Assembly (NCBI GenBank): GCA_934122235.1
Contig: CAKOWE010000006.1
Coordinates: 1 to 64,000, forward strand
Direction: 5' to 3'
From: an uncultured Clostridia bacterium
GTDB taxonomy: Bacteria; Bacillota; Clostridia; TANB77; CAG-508
Length of the DNA stretch: 64,000 nt
Of the stretch, positions 9,529-17,841 are shown piece by piece; within the stretch, counting starts at the first letter, position 1; every line of letters begins with the position of its first letter. A program made the translations under genes and the position numbers. The notes under the pieces were generated by a model, which worked only from the letters and a program-made list of their open reading frames with translations, did no database searches and was not told where the DNA came from.

Positions 9529-10134
9529 TTATTCCTCCTTATTTATATTAATTTTACTTTTTTCAATCCCGTATGTTTCCATTAAAAATTCCTTTATATT
9601 ATTTAGCTCGCCTTCTGATATACTATTTTTATTTGATTCGTTATCATTTGAAGAATTTATTTTTACTTCTTTTACTTCATTTATTTTTACATTTTCTAAA
9701 GTACAAACATTTAAATACATTCCCTCTATTTCTCCGTAGTTTTTAGTAGTAGAATTTATGTTAATTTTTAAGTTTATAGATTTAACCATATAACCTTTTA
9801 GTTTTAATTTATTTATAATATCGGATTTTAAGGTTTTTACATAAATATCTTCTACGTTTGAACTATTTTCTAACATTGCTATATTATTCATAGTATAACT
9901 AGTTGCATATTTTGTATCGTCGTATATATAATCTTCAATACTAATGCTTTTACCTGTAATTTTAGAAATAATTGGAGAAATTATTGTAAATAATATATAT
10001 ATACCAATAACAGTGTTTATATATTTTTTATTTTTATTATTAGGCAAAAGCATTTCTATAATTGTTGCAACAATAACTGCTATTATAATACCTTGGGACC
10101 ATTGTTTTATCCATGCAATCATAATAATTAACAC
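9529..10134 (-). CDS. spoIIIAF: Stage III sporulation protein AF
   Basis: SpoIIIAF is a membrane component of the spoIIIA channel. The 201 residues hold two N-terminal membrane spans (about 12-30 and 38-58, with MLLPNNKNKKYINTVIGIYIL between) and a soluble C-terminal domain of alternating strands and helices. The stop of spoIIIAE and this start are contiguous (10135/10134), indicating translational coupling. The order AE-AF-AG-AH is the standard one. Confidence 0.92.
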   Translation of the reverse strand: MLIIMIAWIKQWSQGIIIAVIVATIIEMLLPNNKNKKYINTVIGIYILFTIISPIISKITGKSISIEDYIYDDTKYATSYTMNNIAMLENSSNVEDIYVKTLKSDIINKLKLKGYMVKSINLKININSTTKNYGEIEGMYLNVCTLENVKINEVKEVKINSSNDNESNKNSISEGELNNIKEFLMETYGIEKSKININKEE

Positions 10135-11274
10135 CTACCTATACATTAATCCACTATTAGATATTTTTATAATAATGGTTATTCCTACAATTAACATAAC
10201 CACAATAAAGAATAGTATTGCTAGCAATATTTTAAAAATTTCTCCCATGTGACCTAAGAGTTTAACAATATTTTTATCAGCAATTGGCTCACTTAAAGCA
10301 CTTACCAATTGGAACGAAGCACTAAGTATCGTTAGTTTAATTATTGGTGCTGCACATATTCCAATAATTACAACAATTCCTACTAATCCTGTTGCATTTT
10401 TTAATATATTTGTACATCCCAAAACAGTATCTACTGAATCACCTAACGCCTTTCCCACAACTGGTACGAAATTGGAAACTACAGCTTTTGTAGTTTTTGA
10501 AGTGACACCATCAACTCCACTAGAAAGAGTTCCTTCTATTGATAATGCTCCTACAAATATAGTAACTATTATTCCTAAAAACCATACAATTCCAGATTTA
10601 AAAAACTTAGCTAATCTATCTACTTGAACTTTATCAGATATATTAGATATAATTCCTAACACAGTAGCAATCAACAAAATAGGTATAACAACATTTTGAA
10701 CAATACTACTTATAAAAACAATAGAACTTAATATAATAGGCTGTATAACAGAAACAGATATAACATTACCTGTTGATGCAACTAATGCTAATAATATTGG
10801 AAGTAACGAATATGAAAATCCAACTAAATTTTGTATAGAATTTTTAGTTAAAGAAATTACTTCTGAAAAGCTAATTAAAACTAATGTCACAATTAAAATA
10901 TATTCAACATAATAAGTTATCTTAGAAACACTGCTGTTTTCCAAATTTTCACTAATACTTTTTAGTAAACTATGTATTACAATAATCAGCAATACATTTG
11001 CTAATATTCTTATTACATTTACTACTTCTTTTCCTATAATCGAAAATACATTACTGTAAATACTTTTATTATCTACTTTCCCATTAATTGCAGAATTTAA
11101 TAATTCATTTATATCTAAATTCGGAAAAGTTTCTTCTGTGTAATTTTCAGACTCATTTACAAAATCTGAAATATTTAAAATTTTCATTTGTTCTTGTATT
11201 ATTTCATCGTTTCCATATGAGTTAATGGAGATACTAATAATTATAAAGAAAATTATAACAATTTTTTTGACCGT
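10135..11274 (-). CDS. spoIIIAE: Stage III sporulation protein AE, apparent ACG start
   Basis: SpoIIIAE is a polytopic permease-like channel component. From the first ATG (11187) the product would have 350 residues and no signal peptide. The frame is open upstream to ACG at 11274, which sits 7 bases after a perfect GAGGAGG. The added 29 residues form a convincing signal peptide (KK, a run of Ile/Val/Phe, then NSYGND), and the total of 379 is closer to the family. No ATG, GTG or TTG is available in frame between the stop of spoIIIAD and the ribosome binding site. Either ACG initiates or an ATG has been mutated. Eight hydrophobic spans follow, with the family motif FVPVVGKALGDSVDTVLGC. Confidence 0.93.
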   Translation of the reverse strand, partial: TVKKIVIIFFIIISISINSYGNDEIIQEQMKILNISDFVNESENYTEETFPNLDINELLNSAINGKVDNKSIYSNVFSIIGKEVVNVIRILANVLLIIVIHSLLKSISENLENSSVSKITYYVEYILIVTLVLISFSEVISLTKNSIQNLVGFSYSLLPILLALVASTGNVISVSVIQPIILSSIVFISSIVQNVVIPILLIATVLGIISNISDKVQVDRLAKFFKSGIVWFLGIIVTIFVGALSIEGTLSSGVDGVTSKTTKAVVSNFVPVVGKALGDSVDTVLGCTNILKNATGLVGIVVIIGICAAPIIKLTILSASFQLVSALSEPIADKNIVKLLGHMGEIFKILLAILFFIVVMLIVGITIIIKISNSGLMYR

Positions 11275-11307
11275 GGCAATACCTCCTCTTTTGTACTTTA
11301 TTAGAAA

Positions 11308-11694
11308 TTATGGCATTACTTTTATAATTAATTCTAGTAATGCTTGTATAATTGGAATAGATATTGCAATTATTAAAATTTTTCCGCCTAAATCAATTTT
11401 AGTAGCAATAGAACTTTCCCCTGCATCGTTACAAATACTTGAAGCATACTCTGTTAAAAACGAAATTCCAGTAATTTTTAACAATATCACTAAAAATTGA
11501 TTGTTTATATTTGCTTTGTTTTGAATATTTGACAATAATGTTACAATATTTGATAACTTGTCCATTACAAGCATTAAAATTATTGCACCAGCAAGTATCG
11601 ATACATATATTGCAAAATCTGGTTTATATTGTTTTAGAATAATTATAATAATTAATGAAATTAATCCAACACCTATAATTTTTACAATATCCAT
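11308..11694 (-). CDS. spoIIIAD: Stage III sporulation protein AD
   Basis: A 128-residue membrane protein with four predicted hydrophobic segments (IIGVGLISLIIIIIL first). It matches SpoIIIAD, including the polar stretch ITGISFLTEYASSICNDAGES, which is characteristic of the family. It lies between spoIIIAC and spoIIIAE with short gaps. It is part of the mother-cell feeding channel needed for late forespore transcription. Confidence 0.95.
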   Translation of the reverse strand: MDIVKIIGVGLISLIIIIILKQYKPDFAIYVSILAGAIILMLVMDKLSNIVTLLSNIQNKANINNQFLVILLKITGISFLTEYASSICNDAGESSIATKIDLGGKILIIAISIPIIQALLELIIKVMP

Positions 11695-11709
11695 GTATAT
11701 TAATCCCTT

Positions 11710-11904
11710 CTACAAATTAAACGTTGTTTTTACTGTTGTAAATAAAGTAGCAATTTCTTTTATAACAATAGTTAATACAATTACTAATCCAGCAAGAGTT
11801 GTCATCATAGCTTGATCTTCTCTGCCTGCTTTTACAAGCACTTGATGTAATACAGCAACTAATATTCCAATTCCAGCTATTTTAAACAACAAATCTATAT
11901 TCAT
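11710..11904 (-). CDS. spoIIIAC: Stage III sporulation protein AC
   Basis: A 64-residue protein with two membrane spans, the usual size of SpoIIIAC. The N-terminal LLFKIAGIGILVAVLHQVL followed by the polar AGREDQAMMTTLAGL is the family signature. SpoIIIAC and AD are known to resemble each other; here both keep the order spanning helix, polar loop, spanning helix. Confidence 0.95.
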   Translation of the reverse strand: MNIDLLFKIAGIGILVAVLHQVLVKAGREDQAMMTTLAGLVIVLTIVIKEIATLFTTVKTTFNL

Positions 11905-11944
11905 ATTTTCAAATCACCCTTTCGTTAATTGTAAGCTTATTTAC

Positions 11945-12454
11945 CTAAATAAGTATAACTATAATTCCAATTCCTGTTACTATTCCTAACGTTTTATATA
12001 ATTTTTCGTTTTTATTTCTTTGATTTTGAGCATCAACCAATTGTGTTTCTAAAAAGATTTCTGTTAATTCTATTTCACTTATTTGTCCATTTAAATCAGT
12101 TTTTCCTAATAAATTTCCCATAGTAATCAATGCTTCTCTGTCTTCCTTATATAGAGATAGACTTTCTGTTTTTACTGCATTTTCCCAAGCAATTTGGGCT
12201 GAATTATTTTTCATATTTTTACAAACATTTTTAAATAAATTAGATACATTTCCTTTACAAGTATCAGACAATTCTTTAAATATGCTATATAAAGGGGCGT
12301 TTGTGTAGCGAATCTTAGTTTTTAAAACATTTAAAGCTGATTTTAATTCGTTTAATTCTTTTACTCTATTAGTGTATTGTTTAGAAATTAATATTCCTAT
12401 ATATGTAGAAGAAGAAAAAATTAATATATATATAACAGATTTTATAAAAAACAT
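11945..12454 (-). CDS. spoIIIAB: Stage III sporulation protein AB
   Basis: SpoIIIAB resembles GspF-type membrane platform proteins and pairs with the ATPase SpoIIIAA. I start it at ATG 12454, since GGGAGG lies 5 bases ahead and a membrane anchor (about residues 3-20) follows at once. A longer frame from 12514 only adds unlikely residues. The product has 169 residues, with the family features ELNELKSALNVLKTKIRYTNAPL and EIELTEIFLETQLVDAQ and a hydrophobic C-terminal anchor. A candidate internal promoter lies at 12492-12521. Confidence 0.93.
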   Translation of the reverse strand: MFFIKSVIYILIFSSSTYIGILISKQYTNRVKELNELKSALNVLKTKIRYTNAPLYSIFKELSDTCKGNVSNLFKNVCKNMKNNSAQIAWENAVKTESLSLYKEDREALITMGNLLGKTDLNGQISEIELTEIFLETQLVDAQNQRNKNEKLYKTLGIVTGIGIIVILI

Positions 12455-12491
12455 TTTTCCTCCCATGTATATTAATAATATATATAATTTA

Positions 12492-12521
12492 TATATATGC
12501 AGCTTGTACAACATTTAGAAC
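12492..12521 (-). promoter_or_regulatory. Candidate internal sporulation promoter before spoIIIAB
   Basis: GTTCTAAAT (12521-12513), 13-base spacer, CATATATA (12499-12492). It matches the elements before spoIIIAA and yabP. It lies in the 72-base gap after the spoIIIAA stop and would allow spoIIIAB-AH to be made without spoIIIAA. Confidence 0.4.
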
Positions 12522-12526
12522 TCTTT

Positions 12527-13438
12527 TTATTTAAATATTTCATACTTATTATCATTTAATTTATATATGTCCTTTAACTTTCCTCTATTTTTCTCATCTA
12601 AAAAAATAATTCTTTCAAACATATGTATTTTTAGTAATTTTTGTAACGAAAAATTTAATTCTAATTCTTTCATCGTTCTTCCATGAGCTGTAAAAATACA
12701 TTTAACCCCTGAGCATATAATATATTTTATTGATTCAACATCTTTAAAGCTACCTATTTCATCGGCACATATTATTTGAGGAGACATACTTCTTAATAGC
12801 ATTGTCATTCCCATATATTTCGGAATATTTTCTAGTATATCGGTTCTAATCCCAAGATCATTTTGTGCAATTCCATTATATGTTGCAGAAATTTCATTTC
12901 TTTCATCAACAACTCCTATTGTTTTTCCATTAAAATTGCCTATTCCATTACTTAATTGCCTAATTGTATCTCTTAGTATTGTTGTTTTACCTGCTCCAGG
13001 AGATGAAATTATTAGAGTATTGAAAATAGTGTTATTTTCAAAGTTTATTATATATTTTAATATTTCATTAGCACATCCTAAAACTTGTTTTGCAATTCTA
13101 AAATTTAAACTAGATATATTATTTATATTTACAATTTTATTATCATTAATTATAACATTACCTGTTATACCAACTCTATGTCCTCCGACTATTGTTATAT
13201 ATCCATTACATATTTGATTTTGATATGAATATATTGAATTTTCACATAATTTCTCTAGAATTTCTAATAAATCATTAGAAGTTGATTTATAATTTGTTAC
13301 AATATCGTTATTATAAAATTTTAATATTATAGGTTGTCCTGCTCTGAAGCGAATTTCTTCTAAGCTTGTTTCTATATTAGAGGTATAATTTTTTAATATA
13401 CTCGTAATATGATTTGGAAAAAAATTAAAAATTTGCAT
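12527..13438 (-). CDS. spoIIIAA: Stage III sporulation protein AA, ATPase
   Basis: A cytoplasmic ATPase of the secretion-ATPase type that powers the spoIIIA channel. The 303 residues carry Walker A SSPGAGKTT (about 145-155), GVVDERNEI, and QIICADEIG as the Walker B region. The C-terminal segment IKYIICSGVKCIFTAHGRTMKEL is typical of the family. I use ATG 13438, since GGCGGTG precedes it; an in-frame TTG further up is not needed. It is the first gene of the operon, with a sporulation-type promoter candidate about 20 bases upstream. Confidence 0.96.
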   Translation of the reverse strand: MQIFNFFPNHITSILKNYTSNIETSLEEIRFRAGQPIILKFYNNDIVTNYKSTSNDLLEILEKLCENSIYSYQNQICNGYITIVGGHRVGITGNVIINDNKIVNINNISSLNFRIAKQVLGCANEILKYIINFENNTIFNTLIISSPGAGKTTILRDTIRQLSNGIGNFNGKTIGVVDERNEISATYNGIAQNDLGIRTDILENIPKYMGMTMLLRSMSPQIICADEIGSFKDVESIKYIICSGVKCIFTAHGRTMKELELNFSLQKLLKIHMFERIIFLDEKNRGKLKDIYKLNDNKYEIFK

Positions 13439-13457
13439 ATTACACCGCCTTAACAAT

Positions 13458-13487
13458 AATATATGTATAATATAAGCATTTTAGAAC
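13458..13487 (-). promoter_or_regulatory. Candidate sporulation promoter of the spoIIIA operon
   Basis: GTTCTAAAA (13487-13479), 13-base spacer, CATATATT (13465-13458). The -10-like box differs from the sigma-E consensus CATACAHT by one base. The spoIIIA operon is sigma-E-dependent in Bacillus. The leader would be very short. Confidence 0.45.
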
Positions 13488-13491
13488 AAAA

Positions 13492-13520
13492 AAAGGAACA
13501 TACTAAAAGTATGTTCCTTT
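13492..13520 (-). terminator. Terminator after yebC
   Basis: A perfect 13-bp inverted repeat (AAAGGAACATACT/AGTATGTTCCTTT) with a 3-base loop and a T-run on the minus strand. It insulates the spoIIIA promoter from yebC transcription. Confidence 0.85.
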
Positions 13521-13535
13521 CGCTTATTTATTAAA

Positions 13536-14261
13536 TTATTCTTCCCAATTATGATATACCTCAATAACATCATCTAACTCATCTAATTTTTCTAATAATA
13601 ATCCCATTTTTCTTGAACCTTCATCATCCAATTTTGTATACATATTGGGAACCATTTGAACATCTGCTTCTAAAAATGAAAGATTATTTTTTTCTAATTC
13701 TTCACGAACTTTAGAAAAATCCTCTGGAGAAGTAGTTATTTCATAAACTTCATCTTCAACTTCGAAGTTTTCTGCTCCTGCATCTATTGCCATAAGCATT
13801 AAATCGTCTTCAGAAAGATTTGTTGAAGATTTATCTATAACAATAACACCTTTCTTTTCAAACATATATGACACACAACCAGAAGTACCTAAATTTCCAC
13901 CAAATTTATCAAATACGTGTCTTACATCAGCTGCTGTTCTGTTTCTGTTATCTGTAGACGCATTTACAATAACAGCTATACCACTAGGACCATATCCTTC
14001 ATATACTATTTCTTCATAATTTTCACTATTACCTGCTCCTGCGGCTCTCTTTATAGCTCCGTTTATTGTATCATTAGGCATATTATTTGATTTACATTTT
14101 GCAATTACGTCTCTTAATTTAGAGTTACTGTCAGGGTCTGGACCACCTTGCTTTACAGCCATTAATAATTCTCTACCTAATTTTGTAAATATTTTTCCTC
14201 TTGCAGCATCAGCTTTTCCTTTTTTTGCTGCAATGTTATGCCATTTGCTATGTCCTGACAT
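13536..14261 (-). CDS. yebC: YebC/PmpR family protein
   Basis: 241 residues, the usual length. It opens with the near-invariant [17 protein letters not shown] and contains [20 protein letters not shown] and [13 protein letters not shown]. Family members are reported both as transcriptional regulators and as helpers for ribosomes on proline-rich stretches. GGAGGAATAAAC precedes the ATG. It is monocistronic. Confidence 0.95.
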   Translation of the reverse strand: MSGHSKWHNIAAKKGKADAARGKIFTKLGRELLMAVKQGGPDPDSNSKLRDVIAKCKSNNMPNDTINGAIKRAAGAGNSENYEEIVYEGYGPSGIAVIVNASTDNRNRTAADVRHVFDKFGGNLGTSGCVSYMFEKKGVIVIDKSSTNLSEDDLMLMAIDAGAENFEVEDEVYEITTSPEDFSKVREELEKNNLSFLEADVQMVPNMYTKLDDEGSRKMGLLLEKLDELDDVIEVYHNWEE

Positions 14262-14424
14262 GTTTATTCCTCCTTTTCTATTTTACTTTATATTAAGGGC
14301 TTTCAAAGCCTCTATTTATTAACTTTTAGTATAGTTAAGATAATTACTTGAAAAATTCATTTTACATTGTAACATATTTTTTGTATTTTGTGTAGCCTTT
14401 TTACAAATATTTTTTACTATAGTT

Positions 14425-14585
14425 ACAAAAAAAGTTCTTGCTAACAAATTAAAAGATATGTAAAAAAACAAAGTTTACTCATCGCATTTTTTGCAGAAGT
14501 ACATCCAAGAGTGAAATATTCTCTTGCAAATACTGGATTTGAGTTTAAAACCAATTCTAGATTCTATGGTATAATGGGGAAATAA
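14425..14585 (+). pseudogene. Remnant of an HxlR-type HTH regulator
   Basis: Two pieces in different plus-strand frames resemble the winged-helix end of HxlR-family regulators. KVLANKLKDM (about 14431-14460) matches the family's recognition helix region (VLTKQLKELE-like). After a stop and frame change, AEVHPRVKYSLANTGFEFK (from about 14493) matches its wing (EVPPKVEYSLTxxG-like). Only the C-terminal half is left and no start is visible. The region between yebC and the ZIP gene holds no other gene. Confidence 0.65.
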
Positions 14586-14619
14586 TTATCGTAAACTAAA
14601 AAACACTATCTCTATTATT

Positions 14620-14663
14620 ATAAAAATATAGGTAGTAAATAAATTTACTACCTATATTTTTAT
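14620..14663 (-). terminator. Terminator of the ZIP transporter gene
   Basis: Long inverted repeat (ATAAAAATATAGGTAGTAAAT against its complement) directly after the stop, with T-runs on both sides. Confidence 0.8.
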
Positions 14664-14668
14664 ATATA

Positions 14669-15466
14669 TTAGCCTAAAGCAACATCTAATATCATCATTA
14701 TGGTAAAACCAAATATTAGCCCTAAAGTTGCTAAATTTTTATTTTCTTTAACAGATTCCGGTAACAATTCTCTTGCAACTACTGCAATCATAGCCCCTGC
14801 TGCAAAAGCTAATAAAAATGGTAAAACACTTCTTACAGATAATACTAGCACTACTCCAATAATTGCAGAAATAGGTTCTACTAATGCAGATGCCTGGCCA
14901 AGCATAAAACTTTTAAATCTCGAGAATCCTTCTTTTCTTAAAGGTAAAGATACTGCTGCACCTTCTGGAAAATTTTGAATACCTATACCAAGTGCGAGCA
15001 TAATAGCTCCTATTAATGTAACTCCTGGAACACCACTAGCAATTCCACCAAAAGCCACTCCAACCGCCATTCCTTCAGGAATGTTGTGAATTGTAATTGC
15101 TGATATTAAAAGTATGCTTCTCTTCAAAGATGCTGCATTTCTTAAATTTCTTCTACTTTTTAAAGTTTTATCTAAAAATTTATCAGATAATAGTACAAAT
15201 AATCCACCAACAATGAAACCAATTGTTGGTAATATCCATGCTATGTATCCTAATTCATAAGATAAATCTATTGAAGGACCTAATAAAGACCAAAAAGAAG
15301 CAGCAATCATAACACCAGCACTAAAGCCCAATATCGTATTTAATACTTTTTTATTTATTTCTTTAAAAAAACAGACAACAAGTGCGCCTAAAGCCGTTAC
15401 TCCCCATGTAAAAATTGTCGCGATTAAAGCTTGGATTAGTGGATTTAGATTTTCAAACCAATTCAA
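14669..15466 (-). CDS. ZIP family metal transporter
   Basis: A 265-residue polytopic membrane protein with about eight spans. It carries the two ZIP metal-site motifs: HNIPEG in transmembrane helix 4 (about residue 127) and NFPEG in helix 5 (about 165). The GufA/ZupT subgroup takes up zinc and other divalent metals. The second motif has Asn in place of the usual His, as is common in this subgroup. It is monocistronic, with its own terminator. Metal specificity cannot be read from sequence. Confidence 0.92.
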   Translation of the reverse strand: MNWFENLNPLIQALIATIFTWGVTALGALVVCFFKEINKKVLNTILGFSAGVMIAASFWSLLGPSIDLSYELGYIAWILPTIGFIVGGLFVLLSDKFLDKTLKSRRNLRNAASLKRSILLISAITIHNIPEGMAVGVAFGGIASGVPGVTLIGAIMLALGIGIQNFPEGAAVSLPLRKEGFSRFKSFMLGQASALVEPISAIIGVVLVLSVRSVLPFLLAFAAGAMIAVVARELLPESVKENKNLATLGLIFGFTIMMILDVALG

Positions 15467-15577
15467 TCCTATTCACCTCACATTACATAATATGTTGCCT
15501 AAAGTATTCTGTTACATATATTTAGTGCTTTATTTATTCAAAATAAATGAATGTAAAGTACTCTAATCTAATTTAAA

Positions 15578-15624
15578 CTAAAAAATAAAAGGATTAATTT
15601 TCAATTAATCCTTTTATTTTTTAG
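15578..15624 (-). terminator. Terminator of the polysaccharide deacetylase gene
   Basis: About 20-bp arms (AAAAGGATTAATT/AATTAATCCTTTT core) with a 3-base loop and flanking A/T runs. Confidence 0.85.
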
Positions 15625-17126
15625 TTATTCACTCCATGTGTCACCATCGGTGTATTTTCTGTAATATTACAAAAAGTGTACCCATTATTAATTCCATAAT
15701 CTATTATATCTTCTAAAGCATTTAATGTCTTGGTATTTCCACTAAAATCATGCATTAACACAACATTAATTCTAGATTTACTTAAATTTTTAGTTACATT
15801 ATTATAAACATCGTTTGAATTTTTAGCTCCTCCCGCATCTCCAGATGAAACGTTCCAGTCAAAATATCTATATCCTCTATTAACAACTTCTTTAGTTAAT
15901 TTGGTCATAATTCCTGGATTAAATTTACTAACAGTATTAGAACTTCCACCTGGAAATCTCGTTATTGTTGCATTATATCCTGTAGATTTTTTAATTTTAT
16001 CTTGGAGCATAGTTATATTTTGCATGTACGAATCAACTGATTGATATATTGTTTTATAATTGTGTGAATACCCATGAATAGCAACTGTATGTCCTTCATT
16101 TATTTCTCTTTGTACAATCTTTTCTCCAGCTTCATCATAATTTAATATAAAAAATGTAGCTTTTACATTCTTTTTCTTCAAAATATCTAATATTTTAGGT
16201 GTTATAGTTGTTGTCGGACCATCATCAAATGTCAAATAAATTACTCCATTTTGTCCATCTTTTCCTTGTGTTGCTTGAACAGGTTTATTTTTTACAATAA
16301 TAGTTCTTGTTTTATCAGCTTCATTGCCATTAGAATCTACAACTTTATATATTATAGTATAACTTCCAACTTTTGAAGAATCTACTTTTCCACCTATTTC
16401 CACCTTTTCTGTTAAGTCCCCATCTTTTTCATCAATTGCCTTAGCACCTAATTCTGTATAACTGTTACCTACTATTAAATAAATAGTTTCATCTCCATTT
16501 AAAGTAATAACCGGAGGTATATCATCAACAAAATTTACCTCTCTTTTCTTTATACTAACATTTCCTGAACTGTCTGTAACTGTATATTTTATTTCTAATC
16601 TATCTTCATTTATTTTATTTTCTTCAACCTTGATTTTTTCTGTTAAATCACCATCATAATTATCAATTGCAGTAACACCTAATTCTGTGTATTCTTTGGT
16701 ATAAGATTGACTGATGTTTTCTCCTCCTTCCAATGTTATTTCTGGTGGAGTTTTATCAACTATTTCTACTGTTTGTTTTTGAGTATATGTTTTAAAAAGC
16801 GTTGGTACTTCATATTCAACCTCATAGGTACCTACTTTACTATAATCTACAGTTCCTATTATTTTTACAGAGTTTGTAACATCTCTAAACATATATATAG
16901 TTTTGGGAGCAATTAATTTTTCTTCACTATTTACACCAATTTTTAAAGTATTATTTGTTTCTATTTTAGGATTTTCTTGAGCAAGTGTAAAGAATATAGA
17001 AAGTACTAAAACTAATAGTGTTAATATAGAAAACAAAATTACTTTTTTAGAATCTTTTTTTAAGTATCTTACAAAAATTAATACTATTATTAAAATAGCA
17101 ATTAATAATTCCCCTATTATAAACAT
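15621..17126 (-). CDS. Membrane-anchored polysaccharide deacetylase with Ig-like repeats
   Basis: 501 residues. Two N-terminal hydrophobic segments (about 3-22 and 30-49) anchor it. Three DUF5011-type Ig-like modules follow, each around ITLEGGENIS or ITLNGDETIY and ending in VTDSSGN or VVDSNGN (about 60-285). The NodB-type deacetylase domain covers about 295-495: YLTFDDGP supplies the catalytic Asp and metal-binding Asp, IHGYSH the two metal His residues, and RFPGGSS the substrate Arg. The likely substrate is peptidoglycan N-acetyl sugars. The same Ig-like module occurs in the GH25 protein at 4171. Confidence 0.93.
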   Translation of the reverse strand: MFIIGELLIAILIIVLIFVRYLKKDSKKVILFSILTLLVLVLSIFFTLAQENPKIETNNTLKIGVNSEEKLIAPKTIYMFRDVTNSVKIIGTVDYSKVGTYEVEYEVPTLFKTYTQKQTVEIVDKTPPEITLEGGENISQSYTKEYTELGVTAIDNYDGDLTEKIKVEENKINEDRLEIKYTVTDSSGNVSIKKREVNFVDDIPPVITLNGDETIYLIVGNSYTELGAKAIDEKDGDLTEKVEIGGKVDSSKVGSYTIIYKVVDSNGNEADKTRTIIVKNKPVQATQGKDGQNGVIYLTFDDGPTTTITPKILDILKKKNVKATFFILNYDEAGEKIVQREINEGHTVAIHGYSHNYKTIYQSVDSYMQNITMLQDKIKKSTGYNATITRFPGGSSNTVSKFNPGIMTKLTKEVVNRGYRYFDWNVSSGDAGGAKNSNDVYNNVTKNLSKSRINVVLMHDFSGNTKTLNALEDIIDYGINNGYTFCNITENTPMVTHGVNN

Positions 17127-17247
17127 TTTTTCTCATCTCTTTTTTATAAATTTTAATCTTTAGCAATTTTAAATCAATTTTCTACAAAATATGACTTATT
17201 AATTTTTATGTTAGCACTTTATACCAGTCATGTCAATCTCTAATAAA

Positions 17248-17281
17248 TAAAAAAGAGTACAAATTAATCTGTACCCTTTTT
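17248..17281 (-). terminator. Terminator of nrdDG
   Basis: AAAAGAGTAC and GTACCCTTTT pair with one mismatch, followed on the minus strand by TTTTTTATT. Confidence 0.7.
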
Positions 17282-17287
17282 GCTTAT

Positions 17288-17812
17288 TTAAGAATTCTCC
17301 CATAATGTTACTTTTCCATTTTTTATACTATTTTTTACATCTATTATTCTTTGATTTGATGATCCTCTAAATTTTAAACTAGGATTTTTTAATTCATCAA
17401 CAAATTCTCCATCTACTATATAATCAATATTATTTAATAATTCTTTAGTAACTTCATTGTCATTTGCTTTACCTGTAAGAATTTGATCATCAAATGTATA
17501 CCCAGAATAACACCAAATAGATTTATTAGGATATGTTTCTTTAACTTTTTTTACTAATGGAAGTAATCCTTCTTGATTTGATTTTTCCATAGGTTCTCCT
17601 CCTAAAAGAGATAAACCTTGTATATAATCTGGCTTTAATGCTTCTAACACTTCATTTTCGGCTTGTTCATTAAAACAGTTTCCATAATTAAAGTCCCAAG
17701 CCTCTTTATTAAAACAGTTTTTACAATGATGAGTACAACCACTAACAAATAATGATACTCTAACTCCTGGTCCATTTGCTACATCACATTTTTTTATTTT
17801 AGCATAGTTCAT
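17288..17812 (-). CDS. nrdG: Anaerobic ribonucleotide reductase activating protein
   Basis: NrdG is the radical-SAM enzyme that installs the glycyl radical on NrdD. The 174 residues carry the cluster motif CTHHCKNC (C-x3-C-x2-C, about 26-33), GPGVRVSLFVSGC just before it, and LLGGEPM for SAM contact. It begins 29 bases after nrdD in the same transcript, with AGGAGGTAGC ahead of the start. Confidence 0.96.
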   Translation of the reverse strand: MNYAKIKKCDVANGPGVRVSLFVSGCTHHCKNCFNKEAWDFNYGNCFNEQAENEVLEALKPDYIQGLSLLGGEPMEKSNQEGLLPLVKKVKETYPNKSIWCYSGYTFDDQILTGKANDNEVTKELLNNIDYIVDGEFVDELKNPSLKFRGSSNQRIIDVKNSIKNGKVTLWENS

Positions 17813-17841
17813 ATATTGCTACCTCCTGCTTAATATATCTT

